Shown one piece after another: positions 1 to 11,963 of a stretch of DNA of 64,000 bases (within the stretch, counting starts at the first letter, position 1; each line of letters begins with the position of its first letter). The notes beneath the pieces were generated by a model. That model did no database searches and was not told the origin of the DNA. It saw nothing but the letters and a program-made list of their open reading frames with translations. The translations under genes were made by a program, and so were the position numbers. The stretch is from Diphasiastrum complanatum (taxonomy: Eukaryota > Streptophyta > Lycopodiopsida > Lycopodiales > Lycopodiaceae), in assembly GCA_029204225.1 (NCBI GenBank), contig CM055103.1:54765426-54829425 (forward strand), in the 5' to 3' direction.

Positions 1-1455
1 AAATATTGAAATTATATACAATGATGCCGTTTTGACGTGTGTTGAGGTGGAAGAAGATTGAAGTCTAAATTACATCAGGCGGGAACTATTGCTCCTACAA
101 GATGATGTACTTTTATACTTCAGATTCATTTTCAATGATAAACTTGTAACTTACTTGAAGTGATCTGGGTTTTTTCGGAATTCTTTCTTTGAAAATTTTC
201 AGTCATTCTTGTGCATCTGGTATGACCTAGATTTTCTGGCTTTCACCGCATCTCGGATCTCCAATTTGCGGTAGTTCATAATGTCTCCCATGCAGCCCAC
301 CATCCATTTTCGATCAAACTTCATATCAGACGAGGGGACTAAAATTTTGCTATACAACTGGTCAACAACATGAGGAAGTGGTCGGAATTAGGGAAGTTCC
401 TACACCAGGAGAAGTTTGGAGAGGATTTTGAAGGAGAGAAGGTTGGGGAGAGGTCTAAAGAGGAGGAGGTTAGGGAGGAGTTTGAACAGGAGTGTAACCA
501 ACAAGGGTTTGAATGAGAGAAAAAATGGGTGGAGTGGGCTGGCAAGAGGGATCATGATGCCATGGAGTCCCATAGGAGAAATGAGGTCTTGGGATGTGGG
601 TGCCGAAGACGGAAAAATGTGAGGGGTGAGTATGAGGGTGCCGAGATACTCAGGTGTGACAGATGCAGGAGTCGTAGTATCACATGCCATGCATGTTGCT
701 TCCTGAGTTAGTGTATTTCGAAGTAAGAAATTTGTACAACAAGGCCTACTAGAAGGATGTGCTAGACTCAAGGCCGCATGAGGCACAACATCATCGTCAC
801 AACTGCCACAACAGGAGCTGCCACTGAGGTGGCTCCTCCTACGATCTCTCTTCTCCCAGGAATGTTAGGAAGAGGCACTGGCGTTATCATATGGGGGGGA
901 GGGAATCTTGTCAGAGAGACCCTCGTTGGAAGGGAAAACACCTTGGTTGGAGGGTTGTGGGGACTGGATCCCCTCAGAATGAGAGGATGTTGACGGGTAG
1001 TCGACCATCCTTGCCTCCCAATGAGCTTGTGGTCTCTCCGTGATTTTTCTTGCACGTGAGGGAGACATCTCATCCATATAGCTGAGGACCTCATCGTCAC
1101 TTATGGACAAAAAATGGGACGACTCACGACTACGGCTAGATCTCTGACTGGGAGACGTGTCATGAGACATAAGGAAAACATGTGTGAGATAATTGCTGCT
1201 ACCAACTAGAAATAGTTCTAAAAATTGCAATCCTATTTAATTTAGTGCAAGAAATAAGTTCACGTTAGTGGAGTTCTCAATATCAAAAAAATCCTTTAAG
1301 GAATGCCATGTAGGATGAAGAAAAATATCAAAATAAAAAAAACAATATTGCTTATTTGCTTGGCCCCACCACTCTCGAGGCCACCCCAACTCCCAATGAT
1401 CTAACCATAGTGTCTACAGTCACAATTAACAACTCTAAGTTGTTCACAGTCTAAC
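1..1455. other. Unassigned stretch, no gene recognised
   Basis: This part is richer in GC than most of the window. It contains a purine-rich block (about 410-500) built from loosely repeated AGGAGG/GAGGTT units. Open frames on the minus strand (about 1230-865 and 786-400) encode Ser/Pro/Thr-rich, low-complexity peptides that match no family I know. I see no splice-linked coding structure, so I do not call a gene. Confidence 0.4.
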
Positions 1456-1727
1456 GTGTCAAAATTTGAAAATATGACAGCCATCCACAAATTCAAACCA
1501 GGGAAAAAAGCATCCCTCCACTGGAATGAAAATTTGAGCGCCATCTCCAAATATGACCACCATCTTCACATTCGACTGAGATTATGGGCACTATCTCCAC
1601 ATCAAACTGAAATTATGAGCGTCATCTCCACATCAGACTGAAAATATGAAGGACAGAGTATATAATATAATTAAAGATAAGTACTTTGTTTTGTTTTGTA
1701 CTATATTGTTTTGTCTTGCTTTATCTG

Positions 1728-2075
1728 ATGACGACATTGTATCATCTACATTTGGATATTCCTAATGATTTGGCACCCATACAAAGACGAGGAGGCAAAG
1801 GAGTTCCAATATCTGCTGCTGATCGTTCCCATTATAGGGCAGAAGGAAAAACGAACTTGGATTTGTGGACTGACGTATCATTGTATCCTCAAGATCCTAG
1901 CACATTGACTCATCCCACATTCTCTTCAATAACTAATCTAGTAATATGGATATGCAATGGGCATAATGGATTATTAGGATATCGTGAGAGATTGCAAAAC
2001 TATGGAAATCAGTTTTCAATGAAAAAAATTCACTTTTTAGAATGTGAGTTGATACGCAAGTTGAAATTCTGTTAG
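1728..2075 (+). other. Orphan open frame, possible exon of the downstream transposon gene
   Basis: An ATG-initiated frame of about 115 codons, mixed in composition (it includes DLWTDVSLYPQDPST), ends with TAG at 2073-2075. It precedes the coiled-coil exon at 2590 and the transposase exons from 3021, so it could be an upstream exon of the same decayed gene. I recognise no domain, and it may be chance coding in AT-rich DNA. Confidence 0.15.
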
Positions 2076-2097
2076 GATCTAGTGCAGTATGCAGACC

Positions 2098-2200
2098 ACA
2101 TCACACAATCACCATAGCCACTCCTCACAAGCTCTCAAAGATGTTGTATCACATCACACAATTGCCATAGCCACTCCTCACAAGCTCTCAAAGATGGCAC
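2098..2200. repeat. 54-bp tandem duplication
   Basis: Two head-to-tail copies of a unit containing CCATAGCCACTCCTCACAAG, starting near 2098 and 2152, differ at only a few positions. It is a recent small tandem duplication with no evident function. Confidence 0.8.
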
Positions 2201-2589
2201 AACAAAAGTTATTAGATTACAAAGAAACATTGTGCATATAGAGTATTCGCAAACTACATGAAAAGGCAGGTGTCCTAAAATTGGCCTACCACCTGTCAAA
2301 CTAAGGTCGGGCCCAATATGGCCAAATTCAACTGACAAACTTGGGACATGCCCCCAAGTATATCAAGTACGATAAATAACTATGTACAGACTAATTCTTC
2401 CTATGTGTGGCTACCCGGCTAACCTAACTAGCCGTCTATGAGATCAGTGCTCGATCAATATATCCTAACGGGTCATGTCCCGATCACAACCATATACAGT
2501 AAACCAAATAAACTATACACTAATTACATCATCACATTTAGAGCTTATACTAATGAATCAGATCACAAGCTGATTTCTAACTACACATA

Positions 2590-2878
2590 TCCTCTTTTAT
2601 CAAAAAAGAGATTGTCATGTATAAAAGACTTTAGATGAAAATGAACAACTTAAAAGAAATAATGAATCATTATAGAAGAATAATGAATCATTACAGAAGA
2701 ATAATGATTCATTACAAAAGATAGCGTTCGATATCAAATCAGAACTAGATCGAATGCAAGCAATCTTACAATCTATTCATATGGAAAACTTGCAATTACT
2801 GAAGGATGTGGAAGAGGCTAAGAATAAGGAGGCTAGGACTAAGAAGCGAAAGCGGGAAAGTTGCAAGGATATTTAGAC
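2590..2878 (+). pseudogene. Coiled-coil exon with short internal repeats, basic tail
   Basis: The + frame ending at TAG 2876-2878 encodes a helical, coiled-coil-like segment. It begins with three copies of an eight-residue unit close to NNESLQK (24-bp repeats at about 2655-2720) and ends in a basic, nuclear-signal-like stretch (KKRKRES). The first repeat boundary carries one in-frame TAG. It sits 140 bp upstream of the first transposase-like exon at 3021 on the same strand, so it may be the DNA-binding or oligomerising N-terminal part of that gene, or a separate accessory protein. I recognise no family. The link to the exon at 3021 is inferred from position only. Confidence 0.35.
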
Positions 2879-3020
2879 CCTTTCAAAAGGAGGTTATCGA
2901 AATAGAAGAATTCAAGCATTCAAATAAGCATACTCTGATTTTTTTGTAACTTGATTAGTGACATATGGTTTTATTTCTACTACTATGTTGTTCTGCTAAC
3001 TATCTGGTTTTTTTTTGCAG

Positions 3021-4932
3021 ATATGCATTAGTATCTCATTAGAATATAAAGGACAATGCATTTATTGGAATGTCGTTGGGCTCAATATTGACATGATGAA
3101 CAATGAGAGTTCCAATGTAAAGTCCAAAATTGCAGACTCTTTGATGCTAGACATTTAGAAAATTTTAGATAAAACTATAGTTCAGGGTGCCTGTGATTTT
3201 GCTGGTATTAGCAGAGAAGCATATTCAACAATATTTCAACTTATTAGGGATGCCTTTAAGCCAATTCGAATTAGAAAAGTCCCTATCCCTAAGTCATATC
3301 ACTTGAAGACAGAGAGGAATACATTGAACTTAAGTATACATAAAATCATTTGTACCCCATTTCATATAGAGGAAGTGTATGAAATTGATGGAAGATCCAT
3401 GTCATATAATTCATCAAACAACTTCTTTGTTGATCTAAATCACTTGTTAACATACATGGTCACATTTTATGATATAACCTTAGAAAAGGTGAATGGTAAA
3501 ATAATCATAGCACTTAAGTTAGATGAGTCAGAGATTGTGAAAGGGCAGAAGATGGAGAGAATTAGTATAACTCTCATGAATGGTGCACTATCACAAACAG
3601 TGGACCAAGGAGACTTCAAATTTAGTGTCCAGTCCGAAAATGATATATGATGGTTGGCAGCTTTTCAGGTAATTATTTCATTTATTAACTAAGTTTACTT
3701 CCGTACCCTGGTTCATAATTCATATTTAACTATATTGGTTTTATGCATTGGACAGAAACTGAAGGAGAATCACGATATATTATCATGGATATTCTCTAGG
3801 ACATCTTACTCTCGGATCATCAAGGACCATATGGAAGGAGGATTTCTCAGAGTTTCAGGATTTGGAGACTTCCAAGTTGAATGGCACTTAGCAGGTAATT
3901 TAAAATCACTGAAATGCATGTATAGTGTGTCTCACGGTGCTACATCTAAACATCCTTGTTTATACTATCTGAAAATGGCAAAAGATGTATCTAGAAGTAC
4001 ATGAATTACTAGAGAAAATACAAATCCAAACTAGAAGCCAATATTGCCTATTCCCTTGAAAAATGTGCATGTTTGCAATCCTCATGCAAAAGTTAGGATA
4101 ATAGAAAAGCTCGTTTATCTTCATATAGTTTTTGCATGGAATAGTAAGCCAGCATGAGTTGCGAAAGAAGCTATTTGTCGGTTAGAAGATGTTTTATCAA
4201 AAGCAGGACTGCATACGGGACATGTCAAAATACAAAAAGATGAAAAGCTTTTTGGAAAGTCAGAAAATATGCCAACTAAGCCAAGCATCGGAGGAGCAAA
4301 AGCACGTCAATTCCTATCAAACCATACTGGTAAGAATTCAAAAATTCAACACTCAGTCTGGAAAGAAATTGTTGCTGCCACTGAAGACTTGGGAGTGACC
4401 GACAAATCAAGATTATTGAAAGTTGATGTATGGAGAAAGCTTGACAATATGATTAAGATATTAAAAAAAGACAAATTTTCTGATACTAATAAGAGAGCTT
4501 TACAAAAAACTTGCGTCGATTTTGTTGATGCAGTATCAAAAGCATGGGGAGAAGATCACATCACTCATTACATGGTTAGTATGCATGCTCAGAGCAGCTA
4601 TCAATTAAATTATATATTTTGATCCAAGCATAAGACTGACATTATGATTTTGACATGTGCAGCAAATACTAAGAGATCATACAACATCTTTTGCAAACAC
4701 ATATGGAAGCCTAAGTGTCTGGTCATCACAAGGGATGGAGAAGTCACATTGGCAATCACGGGCAGCATTTCATCGAAATACATAGCATGGAGGAACCAAT
4801 GAAAAAAACAACTATATTTGCCAATTATTTCAGTGGTTCTACCGTAGAGTTCAAATTCGACAGATCACAAAATCTTTAAATTACGACAAATTTAGAAAAG
4901 CTTGCAAATTTATTGAGCAACATAGAAGCTAA
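3021..4932 (+). pseudogene. Decayed spliced DDE/D-like transposase gene
   Basis: Three exons share one frame and join at phase 0: 3021-3668, 3756-4574 and 4663-4932. Introns start GT and end CAG. In-frame stops (TAG 3156, TGA 3648, TGA 4002 and others, TAG in exon 3) show that it is dead. Exon 1 has a LKLDESEI motif after a beta-rich stretch, which could hold the first catalytic Asp. Exon 2 has GNLKSLKCMYSVSHGATSK followed by a Cys, the pattern of the second Asp region in RAG/KDZ-like and related cut-and-paste transposases. It continues with HVCNPHAKVRIIEKL, then a helical region. Exon 3 has GMEKSHWQSRAAFHRNT, a stop, HGGT and then LFQWFYRRVQ. I infer a DDE/D transposase of a family I cannot name. 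A convergent gene follows on the minus strand. Confidence 0.55.
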
Positions 4933-4998
4933 AAATTCAGAGATACAAAGTTGCTACAAATGTAAATTGTATTCACAATTTTCAATATATACAAATCA

Positions 4999-6471
4999 TC
5001 ATTCAGAGGTATCTGATTCATCCTCTTGTCCAATTGTTGTGCTATCATGTAGTAATTCTCTACTTGCATATGCATCCAGAAGATGCGCATTGTTTTTGTT
5101 ACCACTCAATTCTATATATGTTGCATACAATGAATAATGGGAACTCCTTAATGGTACATTCCCATCTACAAATCCTAATATGTTCAAAACATAAGATCTC
5201 TTCACAAAAATTATTTTACACAGCCATTATCATTGTCTCTCCAATTGGACTGAATTTGGAATGAGCAATGCAAATTTCATTATTTTGAAAGTGCCTCAAG
5301 TAGTGGCCGTGGCCACTATCTCTGTGGAAAGATGATGAATGTTGTCTGAAGCCCCCTTGACGAGTAGCAAAGTCATTGATGAAAAGTGTATTCTGCAATT
5401 ACAAAATTGGAGTTTTTAGCACAGTTTGAATTCTGCAAAACACATACATCAGATAAACAAACGTACAGTAAAACTTTTAAGCTTACACATTCATCATCAT
5501 CTGTTGCAACTAGATCAAGATGATCTATATTGTGACCACCAATTGAAGTAGAGTAATCAACAAGTTTCATAACTGATGGACGAGGGAATCCTAGTTGGGC
5601 TTGGAATCTAATGAATTCCTCATCAAAAGGCAAACTTCGTCCATGAGCACTAACATTTGCCATAGCCCAGGACAAACATTCCTCACTAGTCAGAATTCCC
5701 TCCTCACCATCATGTCAATGCCCGACACTAAGTCTTTGGTTTCAAAATCAACAATGTCAGAGAACTCAATATTGGTGCTTGACAATAAACAAAGCACCTC
5801 ATCCTCACGATAATAAAAAAAAACACATAAATATGTCATTGAGGGTTTGAACTACCGTCAAACTTGGGTAGATCTAGCTTGGGTGTTCTCTTCTCAAAAT
5901 GAGATCCATTAGACCCAATGAAAGCATCCCTCAACATATCAGTATCTACATTCAAATATTCAGTCTCTTTATCAGGAGTATCAATCAAGAAATGACTGAT
6001 ATCCTTTATGGAATGTTCAGTAGTGGAGGATGAAGGGATCTCAGTATCAGGAATCAAAGTATCTGACTATATTGGGATTTGTACCAAAAAGAAAAAAACA
6101 AATCTGGTCTGATACTCTAGAAAACAACATTTCAAATTACAAACATTACATTCATTGGAATTCTTGAATTGATCAAAAAGTTTAGTGTACATCTTGTCTA
6201 GCCACTGCTTATAATGAGGAAAAGTATATACAAGATCAGTGAAATGCATAAATGACAAATTGGATGCAGAGATTGGAAGGATACTAACTATATCCCTGAA
6301 TCTGATATACTGGTCATAAAAAACATCATGACTCCGTTGTGCCATACTGAACACATTTAGAAAAGGCTGGAAGAGGGACTTGAAGTGCTCTAGGCGCTTG
6401 GTTATACCGAACTTAGAAGAGAGAAAGTTAGACAATAAATGCTCACAATAAGGATTAGTGGAGGAAGCCAT
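4999..6471 (-). pseudogene. Unrecognised multi-exon gene convergent with the transposase
   Basis: Minus-strand coding blocks start at an ATG at 6471. The blocks are about 6471-6130 (helical, beginning MASSTNPYCEHLL), about 6064-5836 (acidic/Ser-rich linker ending in LDLPKFDGSS), about 5790-5475 (includes EECLSWAMANVSAHGRS and a run ending in DDDEC before a GT donor), about 5400-5216 (His/Gly-rich, RDSGHGHYLRH) and about 5205-4999 (acidic C-terminus ending EDESDTSE). Frame changes near 5700 and 5215 look like indels or unrecognised splices. The two genes end about 65 bp apart tail to tail, the layout of a two-gene DNA transposon. No domain is recognised. The protein could be the element's accessory factor. 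Confidence 0.4.
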
Positions 6472-6540
6472 TGAATAGTATCAGATCTGTGCGAGAGGGG
6501 AGTAATTGATGATGAAGGGAGAACACTATGCACGCACAGA

Positions 6541-6567
6541 AGCGATATGTATGAACGACATATCGCT
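6541..6567. repeat. Hairpin of the GCGATATG motif
   Basis: AGCGATATGT (6541-6550) and its exact reverse complement (6558-6567) are separated by 7 bases. The same core recurs near 6622, 6670 (as CCGATATG), 7088 (inverted) and 7215 (as GCGATACG), always next to a GCGCACAAG/A-like string. They all lie between the divergent genes that start at 6471 and 7562. Confidence 0.7.
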
Positions 6568-6689
6568 CTTGTGCGCGTAAAGAAATAGGCACAATAAGGG
6601 AACAAACAAGGCGCGCACAGAAGCGATATGTGACAAAAATAGATATAAAATATGCGCGCAAAGAACCGATATGTGAGTCAATGGTCAAC

Positions 6690-6990
6690 TGCCCACATGT
6701 TGTACGATGATTCGCTGAAAATTGTCCACACGTGTGCAGCCGTACAGGATGCATGTGTCACATTCTGATTCGTTGTTGCTTGACACATGTCGTAGGATGA
6801 TTCGATAAAAATATTCCACACATGTGAATCCGTACAAGAGGCATGTCTCACATTCTGATTCGTTGTCGCTTGACACGTGTCGTAAGATGATTCGAAAAAA
6901 TATACCACACGTGTAAAGCCATGTGTCACATTCTGATTGGATGCATTGTGACATGTGTCGATGGCTGATTCGTTACTTTTCAGACACGTT
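6690..6990. repeat. 90-bp tandem repeats carrying G-box palindromes
   Basis: About three and a half head-to-tail units of 90 bp are present, each containing a GTGTCACATTCTGATTCG-like core. Each unit holds two near-perfect palindromes of the CACGTG (G-box/ABRE) type, such as CACACGTGTG and GACACGTGTC. The block lies 0.2-0.5 kb upstream of the minus-strand gene starting at 6471 and about 0.6 kb upstream of the plus-strand protease gene. It may act as a shared enhancer or as a transposase-binding array. The long open frame across it (7058-6678, -) is only a product of the 90-bp period. Confidence 0.75.
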
Positions 6991-7561
6991 CGGACAACAC
7001 GTGTGACTACACACATGAAAAAAAATTGTTTACACATGTTCACGAGCTCGAAGTCCATTCACTTGTTTTCTTCCGTTTTTTGTGCCATATCGCTTCTATG
7101 TGTGTGCTCTTTCCTCCGTTATCTCCGTCTCCTTCTGCGTGCGCACAAGAGTGATATTATTGTCGTACATATCATTTTTTGTCTCGTTGTTTTTGTTTTC
7201 CACACTCGCACAAGAGCGATACGTCCTAGACTGCCCTCATGTCTAGGGTCAAATAGAACCGAAGGAATTTCTTCTATCCTGGGGCTGTATCCACTAGTAC
7301 CCCTTCTGTTAATTCTCCATGGTAGACCAGGCGTAACAAGAGCAGATGGCTCTCTGAGATTAAGAAATATGAAAGATCCACCTTGCTCCTGATACCCAGG
7401 GCTACAGAAATATCCGTCTGATTACCCGAGATAATCTGCAGAGTGCTATCAGGTTCACACTTGGAGTATTGGAGTGTTTGCAAGAGTTCACAAAAGACTA
7501 TTTGGCTCTTTTTTTTGAGGATTGTTTTTTGCTTTTCATCCATGCCAAGTGAGTGATCATA

Positions 7562-8759
7562 ATGCCCAAATATTTTCAAATCCTATATAGAATGAGGGAG
7601 AGATTTTGTAGACTTCACAAGGGTGAATCCGATGCTCCCCGGGACAAACCCCTTGATGTCAAACTTGTAGCATATTTAGATTCTGATGATTATTTAAAGT
7701 TTGAGAAAGATATTTCAAATGTGATAGATAGTAACGGCATGCCAATCCTCTTCCAAATAGAAGAGATTGGTTATACTCTTAATTTTAGAATTTCAGATTG
7801 CTTGCAAACGAAGGATAGAAGGGCCTCTATTAGCAATCCAGTGATTGAGGCTGGTCTCCCCTTGTTGCAATATGATATAGCAAGGGATTCCATGAAAGAA
7901 GTGGTGCTTCTCAGCAATTTTTTTCCTGCAAGGCATAAAGGACAACAACGACACTTTGTTGCACTGTATTTTTGGTGCTTGCTCACCTACTGTGAAGTTT
8001 TTGTTGATGCCATATCATACCAAGTATGTCTATCTCTTTACTTGTCAAATTCATTACTTGTCTAATTCTTTACTTTTAATTATTGTATCGTTTATCTACT
8101 GAAATTCTTCATGATTTTTTGTAGCAATCACTGGAGCTTAATTGTAATTTCTATAAAAATCACGGATAATAATATCGTAAATCTTTTTTGTGTAAAGATG
8201 AATTCTGCCAGCAACACACATAAGGATATTGACTCGTTGCTGCCGAAGATATGTAAATATTTTCCAATAGAGAATCCCACGGCAGGGTAATGTGAAATTG
8301 TGAGCATTGAGGTGATCATTGAACATTTTTGGTGTATTTTTGTTTATCGTCATTGTTAAGCATCAATATCTTCATCCCATTATTAATCAATTGAATGTAT
8401 TGTAGACAAAATGACTCATTTAGTTGTGCGTGGTATACTCTATACAATGCAAAGTTATTTTTCTAGTGTTACAATCTTCAGGAGGATGTTGATATTTCAA
8501 ATGTGAGTTATTAGCCCTTTCTATTTCATCTTTATGTAAACTATGGTTTGTTATTAATATTCATCTAATACAATGTTTATTGCAATTTGCCCTCGGTGAT
8601 TATACTGCTGGCAAAGTGTACAGATTTCGACAAGAGATCATTCCCAGACTATTGGCCAGGTCGACTGCTGGACCAAAGACTGATGCTCGGTTGTCTAAGC
8701 CAGACGATGTTCAGATTTTAAATGAGGTTGGGCAATTTGTAAATATCCAAGCTGAATAG
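7562..8759 (+). pseudogene. C48/Ulp1-like cysteine protease gene, transposon-type
   Basis: The ATG at 7562 follows an in-frame stop. Exon 1 (7562-8023) is followed by GTATG. Exon 2 (8125-8289) contains NHWSLIVISIK, the His-Trp box of Ulp1/SENP-type peptidases, then VKMNSASNTHKD where the family usually has a catalytic Asp (..DS..sHk). Exon 3 (8406 on) has RQNDSFSCAWYTLY, the Gln and catalytic Cys box. The last block ends in a basic tail at TAG 8759. The enzyme family cleaves SUMO or ubiquitin-like modifiers, and plant transposons often carry copies. Exon 1 ends at phase 0 but exon 2 needs another phase, and exon 3 runs into TAG, so the copy is probably inactive. Asn seems to replace the usual Asp. 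Confidence 0.6.
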
Positions 8760-10340
8760 ATAGACATATAAACATTGAAATAGAATACAGAAACAAAATC
8801 ATTTGAATAGATGTACAAATTCGGGTGAACTTTTAATGATAGCATGTACAAAATTCCCAAATTTGAATACAATTACCAATTTGTACAATTGATTGTATGG
8901 ATTTTCATTGTTCTTCTACAATGTTAATATTTGTTGGAAGATCCTTGCAAATTGTTGTGTCTTCTTGTCTTTTTTGTATCTGCATGAAAGATAAGCAACT
9001 TGTTAATTTCTCTATTCTCTGATAAAGTTACATATCTTCTCTCTATTTTTTTGCTAAAAATTTGAAATGGCAAAGGTGGTGGTGACTTATGAGTTAGATT
9101 ATTTGTCAATCATTGAAAATTAGATTTTAGTTATTCATTATGTGTTTAAATCGTTTTAGAAGACTTATATAATGTGTGTCTAATAGTTAATGTAAGGAAA
9201 TATCAATATTTGAAATTTTGATGATTTGTTGATCAACATTTTAGCATTTGTGAGTTGCAATTTGATGTTGAGCACATCGTTTGATTTCAATCCACCTGTT
9301 TTTTATGAGTTTAGATAAGTCTAATAGGCACAAATAGATTGCATCAAATTATATTTGAGGTTGATCAAGTTTTTCATGGATTCACTCAAAGCTTTGCATA
9401 ATGGTCTTGAAAAGTGAGTAGGGTTATGCATGTGAATATTTTGTCAATCATTAAGATCAAAAATCATCTATTGATCTTTGGTTTGAAAGACAACACAATT
9501 TACACCACTTGCAATGTAGATAATCAACATCTACTTAATGAAAGAGATTATTTGTCAATCATTGAGAATCAGATTTTAGTTATTTATTAGGTGTTTAAAT
9601 CGTCTTAGAAGACTTATATAATGTGTTTCTAATAGTTAATGTAAGGAAATATCAATTTTAAAAATTTTGATGATTTGTTGATCAACATTTTAGCATTTGT
9701 GAGTTGCAGTTTGATGTTGAGAACATCATTCAATTTCAATCTCACCTGTTTTTTATGAGTTTAGATAAGTCCTGGTTGTATCAAATTATAATTGAGGTTG
9801 ATCAAGTTTTTCATGGATTCACTCAAAGCTTTGCATAATGGTCTTGAAAAGTGAGTAGGGTTATGCATGTGAACATTTTGTCAATCATTAAGATCCAGTC
9901 ATATATTGATCAAGATTTTTTGAAGGAGGAGCTACATCAAGGAGGAGAAAGCCTCGGGATCAATTACCTTTTCAAGCATGCAAAGGATTGTGTGTTTGGA
10001 AGAAAGCTATTCATGACTTGGAAGTTGATTTTCATCAAATAAGTCTTATCTTGATTGTGGTAAGCATGTATGATGTTAGATTAGCTAAGTTGAATTGAGG
10101 GAGGATGTAAAAGATTATTGAAATGACAACTTAGACCAGTGAGTTATTGTTAAAGATTTGCAAATGGCAACTTAGGCCAACATTGCAAATGTTAACTTAC
10201 GCCAATGTGGCACTATTTACATTATGGGAGTATGTGCACATGGTATTGTATAATGTCAAATTAGGCCAGTATACGAGGCCATACTAGCTAAGACGCATGC
10301 AATAACATAGTGCATGTAAATCCTATCCCATACTAAGATG
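8760..10340. other. Non-coding AT-rich stretch with a direct duplication
   Basis: No supported gene. Two copies of a block of about 350-380 bp lie at 9097-9475 and 9546-9897 (period about 449 bp), starting with GATTATTTGTCAATCATT and ending with a TTTTGTCAATCATTAAGATC-like string. They differ by scattered substitutions and a 30-bp deletion in the second copy, so the duplication is not recent. Confidence 0.6.
9097..9897. repeat. Tandem direct duplication, period about 449 bp
   Basis: The two copies at 9097-9475 and 9546-9897 are similar nearly end to end by eye. Between them is a 70-bp spacer. I find no TIR or LTR at the edges. Confidence 0.75.
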
Positions 10341-10645
10341 CAACACATGCTAGGGAATGACAATTCGATAATTCAAATTCTGTGAATGAACTACCAAGTG
10401 TAGCGGAATAAGCCTTCTTTCCTAATGCATGACTATGCCTACCAATAATTGAACAAAGCTATAATGAAAGAAGTCACATTATTTTAGCAACTAACTTTGA
10501 AATCATTAGCACAAAAGTGATTTTGTAGCCAAACAATGATGTATTGGATATTGCAACATTGAAGTGTTCAACAGATTAGACGAAACAATGAGAGATTTAT
10601 CAGTTACAAATAACTACAGAGAAGCATACATTCTGACATGATCTT
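10341..10645 (-). mobile_element. Truncated LTR fragment of the minus-strand Copia family
   Basis: This block matches the inner end of the LTRs at 11964-12882 and 17139 onward, with shared strings such as GTAGCGGAATAAGCCTTCTT and a run ending in ATTCTGACATGAT. It lacks the terminal TTCTTCCA end, the PBS and the outer half of the LTR. It is a solo remnant truncated on both sides. Confidence 0.7.
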
Positions 10646-11176
10646 GAATGCAAATGTTGATTCGGAGTTACAAAATGAGCATGTTGTTTTACAAAACTCA
10701 TGTTCTAAGTCTGATATGAATCTTGAATGTCTCATTTTTGTTGAATCTTCTTTTCTTGCTTTGTCCTCTGATTCCATTATGCAATGCAATATCAATAGAG
10801 GTCAACTTGAGTGTGATATTGGAGAATCTCATCAATGCATGTTGGATCAATGTATTTTGATACATGATGAAGATATTGATGACAATGTTGTTATGAAAAC
10901 TAACAATGATAATGATAGCAACAACAATGACGATGACGAGAATGATTCTTACGTTGATGACAATGTCCAGGTGTCTCTACCAAGGAGGGGATATCTTGTT
11001 GATTGAAGATTTTCAAGCTGTGGACGTAGGAGGAAAGGCTTTTTATTGTTATTATCTCAACTGAAGCTTAGAATTAAGGTCGCATGTTGTAGTAATAGTT
11101 ACATAAAAAAGTTTTGGAATTTTCACATTAAAGTCATTAAGATCTTAGTACTTAGCTCTATGAAAAAGAGCAAGAG

Positions 11177-11963
11177 GTGTATCTTACTTCTGCACTGAAG
11201 CTGGACATTAAAGATCAAATCAAATACAACTTGGGACATTACATTGTTTATAAAAGTGCATTCAAACATGTTCATTCTATTGGAAATCTAGAATGGGTAT
11301 ACCGTATGGTTGGTCCAGTTGAAAATTTGTCGATTTCCTGGATGGAGAGCTATTTTGGTTCTCAATCCAAGATTATGCCAATTACTGGGAGGTGGCATCT
11401 AACAAACAACTTTACAAGGCATGATGTATACAATATTTATAGGGTGGAAACAGTTCGAGGAAATGAGCAATTTACTAGCTATACTCATTTTAGGAGGCTT
11501 TGGAAACACTATTTTAACAACGTATTTCGTATGCACTATATGTGTATTGGTCAAGGTTCAAAGGCAAAGTTTGAAGTCAAGTATAGATTGGAATTTTTAA
11601 ATATGTAGGCAAGGTGAATAAAGCCCTTAGAGTGCATCAAGAACAACAACTCGAAGAAAGAGCAAAGTTAACAAAGCATAGAAAAAAATATTTGAAGAAT
11701 CATGAAAAGTATGTTGGAATTGATTTTGATGGCATGGATAAAAAAAAGACTTACCATCTGCTCTTTGTAAGAGTTCTGAAGGATATCAAAGAAGATACAT
11801 TTGTTCAAATGCATGTCTTGGGGTCTCTTATATACCATCGAGCAATTCAGGCTCGTGTCTTCTTGACCTATCCAAATGTTCATATTGATCCTAACTTGAC
11901 AATTATTATTTTGCATCATATAATTATAAACTGGAAATATTTTTTTCCCCAAGTACTATATGT
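11177..11963 (+). pseudogene. DUF7869-type gene fragment cut by a Copia LTR
   Basis: Frame 11177-11608 has the layout seen upstream of DUF7869 in plant and protist proteins: a WMESYFG box, then a WHL...DVYNIY segment and FTSYTHFRRLWKHYF. A frame change follows. The frame from 11614 then has KYVGIDFDGMDKKKT, a conserved His-containing strand (FVQMHVLGSLIYH), VFLTYPNVHIDPNLTI and FFPQVLY. Here the family would go on with YLQLDN, but the sequence enters the LTR at 11964. The DUF7869 domain has an RNase H-like transposase look in these proteins (family knowledge; the function is inferred). An acidic Asp/Asn-rich frame at 10656-11006 may be its N-terminal part. It is truncated and frameshifted, hence dead. 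Confidence 0.65.

Noticed and set aside
3021-4932. Naming the transposase RAG1/Transib or KDZ
   Set aside because: Only short pattern likenesses are seen; catalytic residues cannot be fixed without an alignment.
6678-7058. 126-codon minus-strand frame with a 30-residue repeat
   Set aside because: It is a consequence of the 90-bp DNA period; it lies in a promoter-like region and has no coding features.
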